Origin: Bacteroidales bacterium
Lineage (GTDB): Bacteria > Bacteroidota > Bacteroidia > Bacteroidales > VadinHA17
NCBI GenBank assembly: GCA_012519515.1
Contig: JAAYQC010000120.1
Coordinates: forward strand, 1 to 33,208
DNA: 33,208 nt
Direction of reading: 5' to 3'
Numbering within the stretch: position 1 is the stretch's first letter; every line of letters begins with the position of its first letter. The notes under the pieces were generated by a model, which saw only the letters and a program-made list of their open reading frames with translations, had not been told where the DNA came from and did not search any database. Made by a program: the position numbers and the translations under genes. Of this stretch, positions 25,850-33,208 are shown piece by piece.

Positions 25850-26596
25850 TCAGATCATTTTGAGCGATTCGATGATTTTTTTTATTTTTTCCGGATCAGC
25901 AATTTTTCGTTTAAACTCCGAGTTTCCCGGAAGACTCCCCATTGAAATGCCCTGACGCCGGAAGATCATTTCACTGTCAATCTCCATTCTTCCCGTCAGA
26001 TGCAATTCCTTTGCCTTTGTGGCTGTTATAATCTGGGCTGCATTTGTTTCATCAATTCCACCTCCCGGCATTACTATGAGTCTTTCGCCGGCCTGAATCA
26101 CAAGTTGTCTTATCAGTTCGACAGCGTCGAGAGCCTTGTTCTGCTGGCCGGATGTCAGAAGCCGTGAGGCACCCGTTGCAATCACGTCCTCAATCCCCCT
26201 GACCGGATCCGCGCACATGTCGAATGCCCTGTGGAAAGTGGCAGTCATCGGGTAGGCGAATTCAATCAGCCTGGCGGTTCTTTCAACATCGATAGTACCG
26301 TCGGGAAAAAGAATGCCTGTCACAATTCCGTCGATCCCGTTCTCACCGCAGAGCTCAATGTCTCTCCTCATAATATCATATTCGGTGTCTGAATACAGAA
26401 AATCGCCTCCCCTGGGCCTAATCAGCACATGAATACCTATGCTCAGATTATTCCTGGCTGAGATGATCATGCCATAACCCGGGGTTGTGCCTCCCTCGCC
26501 CAGATTATCGCACAACTCTATTCTGTCGGCTCCTGCCGATTGCGCGTTTAATGCCGAAATGGCACTGTCGACGCATATTTCAAGCTTGAACTCCAT
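25850..26596 (-). CDS. cutC: CutC family protein
   Basis: A 248-residue cytosolic TIM-barrel protein of the CutC family, named for copper tolerance in E. coli though its biochemical role is unsettled. Family motifs are LEICVDSAISALNAQSAGADRIELC, GGTTPGYG, VLIRPRGGDFLYSD and TFHRAFD. The start is the ATG at 26594-26596; the frame's TTG six bases upstream is less likely. No good promoter box was found upstream (26597-26663); a TACTTTTA on the minus strand at 26619-26626 is the nearest candidate. Confidence 0.94.
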   Translation of the reverse strand: MEFKLEICVDSAISALNAQSAGADRIELCDNLGEGGTTPGYGMIISARNNLSIGIHVLIRPRGGDFLYSDTEYDIMRRDIELCGENGIDGIVTGILFPDGTIDVERTARLIEFAYPMTATFHRAFDMCADPVRGIEDVIATGASRLLTSGQQNKALDAVELIRQLVIQAGERLIVMPGGGIDETNAAQIITATKAKELHLTGRMEIDSEMIFRRQGISMGSLPGNSEFKRKIADPEKIKKIIESLKMI

Positions 26597-26663
26597 TAAC
26601 AATAATTAATATGGATAATAAAAGTAAGAATATTTTAAGTATTATTGTGTATTTAAAAACTTT

Positions 26664-26700
26664 ATCAGACTATTGAAATCAAAATTATATTATGATGAAA
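26664..26700 (+). repeat. Repeated start-codon leader, copy C (nucleotidyltransferase gene)
   Basis: A 37-base element ending in ATGATGAAA, differing from copy B by three substitutions only (positions 5, 8 and 12). The last 25 bases are identical in B and C. Confidence 0.75.
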
Positions 26701-27597
26701 CCGACGCTTTTAGTTCTTGCAGCCGGAATGGGCTCACGTTATGGAGGTAACAAACAGCTTGATGAAGTTGGTCCCTCCGGTGAAACAATTATCGATTATT
26801 CCATTTATGATGCCATACGAGCTGGTTTTGGCAGGATTGTCTTTGTTATTCGCAGGGATATTGAGGAACAGGTAAAGGAAAGATTTGTTGAAAAACTGCA
26901 GGGCAAGATTGAAGTGGATTATGTGTTTCAGGAGATAACCAATCTTCCCGAGGGAGTCAAGGTTGCTCCCGACAGGGCAAAACCCTGGGGCACAAGCCAT
27001 GCAATACTTGTCACCAAGGACAAGATAAAGGAACCTTTTGGTGTGATAAATGCCGACGACTACTATGGAGTTGATTCTTTTAAGATTTTGAGAGACTTTC
27101 TTGTGAACGACAAGGATCCGAATAACTACTGCATTGTTGGTTATAAACTTGGAAACACTCTTTCCGATCACGGACACGTCAACAGGGGTGTATGCAAGGT
27201 GGATGAGAAAGGCTTTCTCAGTCATATAGTTGAGACGAGGCAGATTGAAAAGACAAAGGAAGGCGCCATAGCCCCGGGCCCTGACGGTAAGCCCCTGGTA
27301 TTTACCGGAAATGAGGTGGTCTCGATGAATCTCTGGGGATTCAAGCCATCGTGCTATGATTTTCTGGAAAAGGAATTTAGAACTTTCATAAACAATTCCG
27401 GAATGGATCTGAAGTCGGAACTCGACATACCAACCTCAGTTGACAGGTATGTCAAGAACGGCGAAATCACCATACAGATACTGATGAGCAACGAGCGCTG
27501 GTTCGGCGTGACGTACAGGGAGGATAAACCCTTTGTTGTTGAAAGTATCAAGAAGATGGTCAGGAAAGGGGTCTATCCTGCCAGGATATATTCATAG
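26692..27597 (+). CDS. Sugar-phosphate nucleotidyltransferase (NTP_transferase family)
   Basis: A 301-residue cytosolic enzyme with the nucleotidyltransferase signature LAAGMGSRYGGNKQL near residue 8 and the metal-binding site VINADDYYG near residue 120. It would join a sugar-1-phosphate to a nucleoside triphosphate. In Bacteroidota this type is often paired with a NahK-like kinase; here the kinase is 12 kb away on the other strand. Start is ATG-ATG behind repeated leader C. Its stop lies one base from the stop of the convergent M23 peptidase gene. The sugar and the nucleotide are not predictable from sequence. Confidence 0.88.
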   Translation: MMKPTLLVLAAGMGSRYGGNKQLDEVGPSGETIIDYSIYDAIRAGFGRIVFVIRRDIEEQVKERFVEKLQGKIEVDYVFQEITNLPEGVKVAPDRAKPWGTSHAILVTKDKIKEPFGVINADDYYGVDSFKILRDFLVNDKDPNNYCIVGYKLGNTLSDHGHVNRGVCKVDEKGFLSHIVETRQIEKTKEGAIAPGPDGKPLVFTGNEVVSMNLWGFKPSCYDFLEKEFRTFINNSGMDLKSELDIPTSVDRYVKNGEITIQILMSNERWFGVTYREDKPFVVESIKKMVRKGVYPARIYS

Positions 27598-27598
27598 T

Positions 27599-29329
27599 TC
27601 ACCACAGGAATTCCGTTTCCAGGGTACTCTCATTATCGCAGTTGTCTGTAACTTTTAGCGTGAGGGTGTGTTTTATACCCTTCCGGATTCTTGTTGCATC
27701 GAAAGTATAAATCAGAACATTGTTCTTCTGATCATACTCAAACAGTGCCCATTTCCCGTCGATAAGCGGATCGTATGACTTTATGCCTGAAAGATCATCG
27801 CTTATCCTTATTCTCAATTCCGTCCTTCCCGAAAGGTTTGCGCCAGAGGAAAATCCGCTGGTTGTTATCCGCGGAGGAACGGTATCGATGCCAATGAAAA
27901 ATGTACCGAATGTTCTGGGACTGGCTGTAACGAAGCCCTTATCCCAGGAACTGGACACGGGATTCTTTCTTCCCTTTTTATCAATCTGAAGTATAAGGAG
28001 TTTGGATTCCTTCCCGGCAGGCAGCTTCGAAGGCTTGAGTGAAAGACTGTACGATTTATGAAGGGGGGTGTAGATATTGTGAATATCAAATATATCTGAA
28101 TACATCCCGTCCTCTCCGGGAGATTTCCCAAACTGAAACCACAGAGTGTCATAGAGAGTACCGGTGGAAATGTTCACAGCCACATCTTTTGTTACAAACC
28201 TGTTGTTCCTGTCGAAAGGCATCAGAGTTCCTGTCCGGGAATTTGCCTGACCGGAGCTTTTTTCTCGATTTGCCGGAGACGGTTTGGAAGTGACGGTGAA
28301 TGAAAGGACCGACCGGTTGCCGTGCATATCTGATACAGTCAGTTCAATTGTATGGCGCGAGTTGTCGCTGAAATTTATTATTCCCCTGTTAATCAGATTT
28401 CTGTAAACGCTCAACCTGTCGTTTGGAAGGCGGAATGCTCTTTCAATATAGATGTTGTCGCGCATATAGGTCTCGTAATCTATATGGCTGTTTATATACC
28501 TGGTCTCGTTGAAGGAAAACTCGTCCATTACATAGCTGAAGACCTGCCTGTTGTCCACATTAAGCTGAATGGAATGGACTGAGAACCTGCTGCCGGAACC
28601 GTTAATGAAGTCGTGTGCCCTGAAACCGAATCCCGCGGGGCCGCTAATGGTAATTTCATTTCTTGATGACAATTCATATTTGCCGTCGCTGCCCCTGACA
28701 TCCAGTCTGAGCATCCTGTTCTGATTATTAATAAAGGTGTTTTCCGAGATCGGGTAGATTACCAGTTTGTCGAACACCGGTTTAATATTGTCACTGATCC
28801 CGAAATCAAAAAGGAAGGGATTAACCGGGATTTCGCCATCTGTCTTTCGTATTTCATAGTGGAGGTGTGGTCCCGAGGAACTGCCCGAGTTTCCTGAATA
28901 TGCAATGACATCACCCTGTTCGAACCGGAAACTTTCCTTTGACGGCCACAGGGTAAGCGTGAAACTTTTTTCCTCATATTGCCGGGAAATAAGATATTCT
29001 TCAATCTCGGGAGTGAATTTGTCGAGATGGGCATATACGGTGGAATAACCGTTAGGATGACGCATATAGAGTGCTTTTCCAAATCCTCCCGGAGAAACGC
29101 TTATCCGGTAAATATATCCATTTGCGGCGGCAACAACTTCTTTTCCGGTAACACCCTGGGTCCTTATATCAATTCCGGAATGGAAGTGATCGCTCCGCAG
29201 TTCTCCGAAATTTGAAGAGAGGGACAAAGGGATTCTGAGGGGTGAAATGAACATTGAACGATCTGCAGCCTGTTCAGCAAACAGGCCTGTCAGAAGAAGT
29301 TTTATAAGGAATGTGAGTGCTATTGTCAT
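27599..29329 (-). CDS. Secreted M23 (LytM) family metallopeptidase
   Basis: A 576-residue exported protein (N-terminal hydrophobic stretch about 3-20) with a LytM zinc endopeptidase domain near the N-terminus. Zinc ligands are H50 and D54 (HSGID) and H157 in the HLH motif (H155-L-H157), with H101 as catalytic base (VYAHLD). All are intact, so it should be an active cell-wall peptide cleaver or a divisome-linked activator. The C-terminal 370 residues are beta-rich, Ig-like, and unusually long. The ATG at 29327-29329 is preferred to the adjacent GTG. A consensus promoter lies about 30 bases upstream, back to back with that of the coiled-coil gene. Confidence 0.92.
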   Translation of the reverse strand: MTIALTFLIKLLLTGLFAEQAADRSMFISPLRIPLSLSSNFGELRSDHFHSGIDIRTQGVTGKEVVAAANGYIYRISVSPGGFGKALYMRHPNGYSTVYAHLDKFTPEIEEYLISRQYEEKSFTLTLWPSKESFRFEQGDVIAYSGNSGSSSGPHLHYEIRKTDGEIPVNPFLFDFGISDNIKPVFDKLVIYPISENTFINNQNRMLRLDVRGSDGKYELSSRNEITISGPAGFGFRAHDFINGSGSRFSVHSIQLNVDNRQVFSYVMDEFSFNETRYINSHIDYETYMRDNIYIERAFRLPNDRLSVYRNLINRGIINFSDNSRHTIELTVSDMHGNRSVLSFTVTSKPSPANREKSSGQANSRTGTLMPFDRNNRFVTKDVAVNISTGTLYDTLWFQFGKSPGEDGMYSDIFDIHNIYTPLHKSYSLSLKPSKLPAGKESKLLILQIDKKGRKNPVSSSWDKGFVTASPRTFGTFFIGIDTVPPRITTSGFSSGANLSGRTELRIRISDDLSGIKSYDPLIDGKWALFEYDQKNNVLIYTFDATRIRKGIKHTLTLKVTDNCDNESTLETEFLW

Positions 29330-29360
29330 CACGGTAAATTGGTCTCTTAAGGAACTTTTG

Positions 29361-29391
29361 CAAAACTAGGTTTATGACTTGTTCTTCCAAA
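29361..29391 (-). promoter_or_regulatory. Promoter of the M23 peptidase gene
   Basis: On the minus strand TTTG (complement of 29388-29391), a 19-base spacer and TAGTTTTG (complement of 29361-29368) match the consensus fully. Confidence 0.78.
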
Positions 29392-29407
29392 GTATTTATG
29401 TTAAATA

Positions 29408-29438
29408 TTTGAAAATTGTATTATCTATACTACCTTTG
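29408..29438 (+). promoter_or_regulatory. Promoter of the coiled-coil/zapA/rny gene cluster
   Basis: TTTG at 29408-29411, a 19-base spacer and TACCTTTG at 29431-29438. Transcription would begin near 29445, only about 10 bases before the ATG at 29455. It diverges from the M23 promoter with 16 bases between the two -33 boxes. Confidence 0.78.
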
Positions 29439-29454
29439 CATTAAAGATTCTGAT

Positions 29455-29748
29455 ATGTCCGTTCGTAGTCTGGAAGAGCTTACATTGCTGAACAAAAAGC
29501 TCGATGAGTTGTTTGGCAGGTATGAAGGTCTCAGAAATAAAATCAGGGATCTAAAGGACGAAAATGACATGTTGAAACGTTATATAGAAGAGCGTGACAT
29601 TAAAATTAAGGATCTGGAAGTAAAATACGAAAGGATCAAGATATCAGGAGCACTGACGGGTAATGGAAGAGGAGTGGAAGAGGCGAAGGGAAGAATCAAC
29701 GAATTAGTGCGGGAAATAGACAGATGTGTTGCTCTTTTGAACAGATAA
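29455..29748 (+). CDS. Small coiled-coil protein, possible ZapB-like partner of ZapA
   Basis: A 97-residue, highly charged protein predicted to be almost one continuous helix: residues about 3-55 read as a coiled coil (LTLLNKKLDELFGRY, then KIRDLKDENDMLKRYIEERD), followed by a glycine-containing break (GALTGNGRG) and a short second helix. The open frame begins at 29416, but that start would lie inside the promoter, so the ATG at 29455 is used. zapA follows 9 bases after its stop. The neighbour, size and shape suggest a division-site ZapB-like factor, but this is inference from context and the sequence is low in information. Confidence 0.75.
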   Translation: MSVRSLEELTLLNKKLDELFGRYEGLRNKIRDLKDENDMLKRYIEERDIKIKDLEVKYERIKISGALTGNGRGVEEAKGRINELVREIDRCVALLNR

Positions 29749-29757
29749 GATATAGCA

Positions 29758-30051
29758 ATGGATGATAAGCTTTCGATCAGGGTTAATATAGCTGACAGGT
29801 ATTATCCATTGAAGGTGGAAAGGGAGAATGAGGAAAAGATCAGAAAGGCTGCCAGGATGATTAACGAGAAGGTGCTTCAATATAAGCAGCGCTACTCAAA
29901 CAAGGATGTACAGGATTATTTGGCAATGGCTTCTCTGCAATATGTGATCAAGCTGGGTGAATACGAAGAGAAGCTGGTCACGGACGACATTCCGGAAGCC
30001 CTGAGGGAACTGGCAAGGAAAATTGATGATGTTCTGGTAGAAAAAGAGTAA
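29758..30051 (+). CDS. zapA: Cell division protein ZapA
   Basis: A 97-residue ZapA: N-terminal beta-hairpin domain (KLSIRVNIADRYYPLKV, then EEKIRKAARMINEKV) and a C-terminal helix (DVQDYLAMASLQYVIKLGEYEEKL) that forms the tetrameric coiled coil. ZapA bundles FtsZ filaments at the division site. Length is normal. It follows the coiled-coil gene in the same transcript and precedes a structured RNA region and rny. Confidence 0.9.
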   Translation: MDDKLSIRVNIADRYYPLKVERENEEKIRKAARMINEKVLQYKQRYSNKDVQDYLAMASLQYVIKLGEYEEKLVTDDIPEALRELARKIDDVLVEKE

Positions 30052-30080
30052 CAGCGTTCTTTCAAATAGCAAAACTTATT

Positions 30081-30284
30081 GCCCGCATTGTTTCTTTATT
30101 CATTTTGTGAAACTCAACACTTAAAACTTTGGAGTCATCCTTAGTGCAGTAAGGACAGGCCTCATCCCGGTTCGCCGGGAATCTGCCTTCGGGCAGGTCA
30201 GTGGACGTTTGCACTGTATTAGAGGCTCCAGCCATGTAGATATGGGGTTTTATAAAAGTTGAAGAGACTTTGCGGGTTTTTTTT
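30081..30284 (+). ncRNA. ssrS: 6S-RNA-like structured RNA between zapA and rny
   Basis: The bases fold into one long irregular hairpin, the shape of 6S RNA. GCCCGCA (30081-30087) pairs with TGCGGGT (30271-30277), and GTTTCTTT (30090-30097) with GAAGAGAC (30261-30268). Further in, AAAAC (30123-30127) pairs with GTTTT (30247-30251), and TGGAGTC (30130-30136) with GGCTCCA (30224-30230). AGTGCA (30143-30148) pairs with TGCACT (30210-30215). The tip carries two hairpins with UUCG loops (30166-30179 and 30183-30196). Eight T residues (30277-30284) follow the closing stem. TCCTTA/TAAGGA (30138-30155) offers an alternative local hairpin. 6S RNA binds RNA polymerase and lies next to zapA in gammaproteobacteria too. 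The exact ends are estimates and I see no clear promoter. Confidence 0.72.
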
Positions 30285-30307
30285 ATAAAAAACTTAACAC
30301 ACATTTT

Positions 30308-31843
30308 ATGGCACTAACTATAATACTGGCAGTTGCCGGTTTGGTAACAGGCTTCGTTGCCTCTTACCTGCTCTGGCAACAGGCTCTGAAAAGCAAGAGC
30401 AAAAAAATCATCAGCGAGGCGGAAACAGAAGCTGAAGTGATCAAAAAGGAAAAGATACTTCAGGCAAAGGAAAGGTTTCTTCAACTCAAAGCTGAACATG
30501 AGAAGGTAATCAACGAGAAGAACAACAAGATAAATCAGGCTGAAAACCGGATAAAGCAAAAGGAACTGACCTTGTCCCAGAAGATCGAGGAAACACAGCG
30601 AAAGAGGAACGAGGCAGACATAATCAGGGAAAACCTGACATCGCAGATTGAAATAGTTGAGAAGAAGCAGGAGGAGCTTTCCCGGCTTCACCGTCAGCAG
30701 GTAGACAAGCTTGAAGCTATTTCCGGTCTTTCGGCTGACGAGGCAAAAAGCCAGCTTATTGAATCGCTCAAGGAAGAAGCCAAGACCGGGGCAATGTCGT
30801 ACGTCAATGAGATTCTCGACGAAGCCAAGATGACAGCGAACAAGGAGGCAAAGAGGATAGTTCTTCAGACTATCCAGAGAGTGGCCGCCGAAAATGCCAT
30901 AGAGAATGCTGTTACGGTGTTCCATATAGAGTCCGACGAAATGAAAGGCAGGATAATCGGCCGTGAAGGGAGAAATATCAGGGCACTTGAAGCTGCAACG
31001 GGAGTGGAAATCATAGTTGACGATACCCCTGAGGCCATAGTCCTTTCAGCATTTGATCCGATCCGCAGGGAGGTGGCAAGGCTGGCTCTTCACCAGCTTG
31101 TGACCGACGGAAGAATCCATCCTGCCAGGATAGAGGAAATTGTAGACAAGACAAGGAAGCAGGTTGAAGAAGAAATACTTGAGGTCGGAAAAAGAACCGC
31201 TATCGACCTGGGAATTCACGGACTTCATCCTGAACTGATACGGCTTGTCGGCAAGATGAAATACAGGTCATCCTATGGACAGAACCTGCTTATGCACTCG
31301 AGGGAAGTGGCTAACCTGTCAGCTATAATGGCTGCTGAGCTCGGACTCAATCCCAAGTTTGCCAAGCGGGCCGGGCTGCTTCATGATATCGGCAAGGTGC
31401 CTGATGATGAACCTGAGTTGCCTCATGCAATCCTCGGGATGAAGCTTGCTGAAAAATACAAGGAAAAGCCGGAGATATGCAACGCTATCGGTTCGCATCA
31501 TGACGAGACTGAGATGACTACCCTTATAGCTCCGATAGTGCAGGTTTGCGACGCCATTTCGGGTGCCAGGCCGGGAGCCCGCCGCGAGGTTGTGGAATCA
31601 TATATCAAGAGACTTAAGGAACTCGAATCCGTGGCTCTTCAGTACCCCGGAGTGATGAAGACATATGCCATCCAGGCAGGTCGTGAACTGAGAGTGATAG
31701 TGGGAGCAGAGAAAGTAAGTGACAAGGAGGCCGAAAACCTTTCCTTTGAGATCGCGAGGAAGATCCAGACAGACATGACTTATCCCGGACAGATTAAAAT
31801 TACCGTTATCCGCGAAACACGGGCGGTTAACTATGCTAAATAA
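30308..31843 (+). CDS. rny: Ribonuclease Y
   Basis: A 511-residue membrane-anchored endoribonuclease that starts mRNA decay. Order of parts: an N-terminal transmembrane helix (about 3-24), a long coiled coil (about 25-190, rich in K/E/Q), a KH RNA-binding domain with GREG at 218-221, and an HD domain with the metal-binding pair H359-D360 in LLHDIGK and a later SHHDE. Length is typical. The ATG lies 24 bases after the T run of the 6S-like RNA, so its message must either start within or read through that RNA region. The 2-epimerase gene follows after 33 bases. Confidence 0.96.
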   Translation: MALTIILAVAGLVTGFVASYLLWQQALKSKSKKIISEAETEAEVIKKEKILQAKERFLQLKAEHEKVINEKNNKINQAENRIKQKELTLSQKIEETQRKRNEADIIRENLTSQIEIVEKKQEELSRLHRQQVDKLEAISGLSADEAKSQLIESLKEEAKTGAMSYVNEILDEAKMTANKEAKRIVLQTIQRVAAENAIENAVTVFHIESDEMKGRIIGREGRNIRALEAATGVEIIVDDTPEAIVLSAFDPIRREVARLALHQLVTDGRIHPARIEEIVDKTRKQVEEEILEVGKRTAIDLGIHGLHPELIRLVGKMKYRSSYGQNLLMHSREVANLSAIMAAELGLNPKFAKRAGLLHDIGKVPDDEPELPHAILGMKLAEKYKEKPEICNAIGSHHDETEMTTLIAPIVQVCDAISGARPGARREVVESYIKRLKELESVALQYPGVMKTYAIQAGRELRVIVGAEKVSDKEAENLSFEIARKIQTDMTYPGQIKITVIRETRAVNYAK

Positions 31844-31876
31844 ACAACAAGCTACAACTTTCTTTTCCAGGCTATA

Positions 31877-33037
31877 ATGTCAACGATCAAACTGCTGAAT
31901 ATTGTAGGTGCAAGACCTCAGATAATAAAGTCATCAGCAATAAGCAGAGCCATCCGGACCGGTTTTTCCGACCGGATCACCGGCCTCACGGTACACACAG
32001 GTCAGCATTACGACAAGGAATTGTCGGATGTGTTTTTCGATGAACTCGAAATACCCATGCCTGACTTCAACCTTGGTGTAGGGTCGGCACGGCATGGCCG
32101 TCAGACTGCAGCCATGATTGCAGGAATAGAGGATGTTCTTATTGAACAGAAACCAGACGGTGTTTTGCTTTACGGCGATACCAACTCGACACTGGCAGGA
32201 GCAGTCGCGGCCTCCAAGCAGCGTTTCCCGATTGTTCATATCGAGGCGGGGCTAAGGTCGTTCAACAAAACCATGCCTGAGGAAATAAACAGGATTATGT
32301 GCGACCATGTATCAACATTGCTTTTTGCACCGACCAATGCTGCATTCAAAAATCTGATGCATGAAGGTTTCAGCCCTGAGAACAGTCCTCCCTATACCAT
32401 CGATAACCCGAAGATCTATATCACAGGGGATATCATGTACGACAACTCCCTGTATTATGCAGAAATGGCAGAGCGCAAGAAAGCCGGACTTCTTGAATCT
32501 CTGGAAATAGAGAGGAATAACTTCGTGCTTGCCACCATTCACAGGGATATAAATACTGACGATGCAGGAAGACTGGAGAGAATCATGTCAACTGTCAAAG
32601 CTCTGGCCGAAGATTACAGGATTCCTTTCGTCATCCCCTTTCATCCGCGTACCATGAAATCGCTGAAATCGGGTCTGGTCAGTCTTCTTGCCGATCTTCG
32701 GAAATCGCGATACATAAGGATCATTCCGCCGGTATCATATCTCACCATGACATATCTCGAAAAGAACTGCCTGATGATAATGACTGACTCCGGTGGCGTC
32801 CAGAAGGAATCCCATTTCTTCAGAAAGCCCTGTATTGTTCTCCGTAAGGAAACAGAATGGATTGAACTGGTGACAAACGGCACCGTGATACTTGCTGATG
32901 CAGATCCGGCCCTGATCCATCAGGCTTTTGAGGGATTTGTTCAGCCGGACATCAATCTTGATTATCCCGGCTTCTATGGCGATGGCAAAACATCTGAATT
33001 TATTCTCAGGGAGATACTGATGCTGTTTGAAAACTGA
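31877..33037 (+). CDS. Non-hydrolysing UDP-N-acetylglucosamine 2-epimerase family protein
   Basis: A 386-residue cytosolic GT-B-fold epimerase (WecB/WbpI family). Conserved segments include GARPQIIK (residues about 11-18), HTGQHYD, VLLYGDTNSTLAGA, HIEAGLRSFN, MPEEINR, TIHRDINTD and the C-terminal TDSGGVQKE. The N-terminal GARPQ motif and overall wording are closer to WbpI-type enzymes (UDP-diacetamido-glucuronate 2-epimerase) than to E. coli WecB, which has GTRPE, so the substrate may be a modified UDP-HexNAc. It probably forms a short polysaccharide operon with the SDR gene 58 bases downstream, possibly read from the rny transcript. Confidence 0.88.
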   Translation: MSTIKLLNIVGARPQIIKSSAISRAIRTGFSDRITGLTVHTGQHYDKELSDVFFDELEIPMPDFNLGVGSARHGRQTAAMIAGIEDVLIEQKPDGVLLYGDTNSTLAGAVAASKQRFPIVHIEAGLRSFNKTMPEEINRIMCDHVSTLLFAPTNAAFKNLMHEGFSPENSPPYTIDNPKIYITGDIMYDNSLYYAEMAERKKAGLLESLEIERNNFVLATIHRDINTDDAGRLERIMSTVKALAEDYRIPFVIPFHPRTMKSLKSGLVSLLADLRKSRYIRIIPPVSYLTMTYLEKNCLMIMTDSGGVQKESHFFRKPCIVLRKETEWIELVTNGTVILADADPALIHQAFEGFVQPDINLDYPGFYGDGKTSEFILREILMLFEN

Positions 33038-33095
33038 TTTCAGCTTTCAGGAGAAATAAATACCGGCTCTGGCCGTTCTTTTCTAAACATAACCC

Positions 33096-33208
33096 ATGAA
33101 TCGCAAGTTAAGCGGCCATAAGGTCCTGGTAACCGGCGGAGCCGGATTTATCGGATCAAATCTTGTTGAATCCTTTCTGGCATCAGGTAATTCAGTTGTA
33201 TGCCTTGA
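33096..33208 (+). CDS. NAD-dependent NDP-sugar epimerase/dehydratase (extended SDR), cut by the window end
   Basis: Only the first 37 codons are present. They begin MNRKLSGHKVLVTGG and carry the NAD-binding motif GGAGFIG followed by SNLVESFLASGNSVVCL, typical of UDP-GlcNAc/UDP-glucose 4-epimerases and related enzymes such as WbpP/WbgU. ATG at 33096-33098, 58 bases after the 2-epimerase stop. Its exact activity cannot be told from this fragment. Confidence 0.82.
   Translation, partial: MNRKLSGHKVLVTGGAGFIGSNLVESFLASGNSVVCL

Noticed and set aside
30062-30304. 80-codon minus-strand frame between zapA and rny
   Set aside because: It is antisense to the structured RNA, cysteine- and lysine-rich without family resemblance, and explained by the RNA stems.
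1-33208. Defence island, prophage, transposon or CRISPR array
   Set aside because: No integrase, transposase, phage structural gene, Cas protein or regular spacer array is present; gene content is ordinary chromosomal metabolism and envelope functions.

Overview
The window looks like chromosomal DNA of a member of the Bacteroidota, most likely Bacteroidales. The gene families fit (DUF4831, a Pit/DUF47 pair, FHS sugar permease plus HexNAc kinase, PCC-type carboxylase cluster, zapA/rny). About ten intergenic sites also match, fully or in part, the Bacteroidota primary-sigma promoter TTTG-N17-22-TAnnTTTG, several with the ideal 19-base spacer. Shine-Dalgarno sequences are generally weak. TGA, TAA and TAG all end genes, so code 11 applies. 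I see no prophage, integrase, IS transposase, CRISPR array or plasmid gene.

Layout. 1-5.5 kb: POT peptide transporter (-), bifunctional NAD(P)HX repair enzyme and a DUF4831 lipoprotein (+), secreted thioredoxin-like protein (-). 5.8-9.7 kb: MFS transporter (+), DUF47/PhoU-like protein (-) behind a wrecked pit phosphate transporter, PepD dipeptidase (+). 9.8-13.5 kb (-): biotin-dependent acyl-CoA (probably propionyl-CoA) carboxylase operon, beta subunit > biotin carboxylase > biotin carrier, with an in-frame TGA in the beta subunit. 13.6-16.8 kb (-): HexNAc-1-kinase-like gene overlapping an FHS sugar permease, preceded by a SIS sugar-phosphate isomerase. 16.9-23.5 kb (+): secreted acetyl-xylan-esterase-like hydrolase, CapD/WbpM-type NDP-sugar dehydratase, a tRNA-Arg (-), and a large AsmA-family protein with an 11-residue-repeat tail. 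23.6-29.3 kb: rplS (-), C69 dipeptidase (-), cutC (-), sugar-phosphate nucleotidyltransferase (+), M23 peptidase (-). 29.4-33.2 kb (+): coiled-coil protein, zapA, a 6S-RNA-like ncRNA, rny, a UDP-HexNAc 2-epimerase and the start of a second NDP-sugar epimerase.

How the genes may work together: sugar uptake, anomeric HexNAc phosphorylation, nucleotidyl transfer, CapD dehydratase, 2-epimerase and SDR epimerase could form a route from imported or recycled amino sugars to surface polysaccharide, though they lie in separate transcription units. POT, PepD and C69 point to peptide use, and the carboxylase to propionate/methylmalonyl-CoA metabolism.

Most notable non-gene signals: (1) a 37-43 base sequence running into and including ATGATGAAA, nearly identical in front of three unrelated + strand genes (esterase, asmA, nucleotidyltransferase); (2) a 14-base direct repeat with 21-base period at the predicted start site of the sugar-permease promoter; (3) the lone in-frame TGA in the carboxylase beta subunit; (4) the truncated pit gene with intact DUF47; (5) the structured RNA between zapA and rny.
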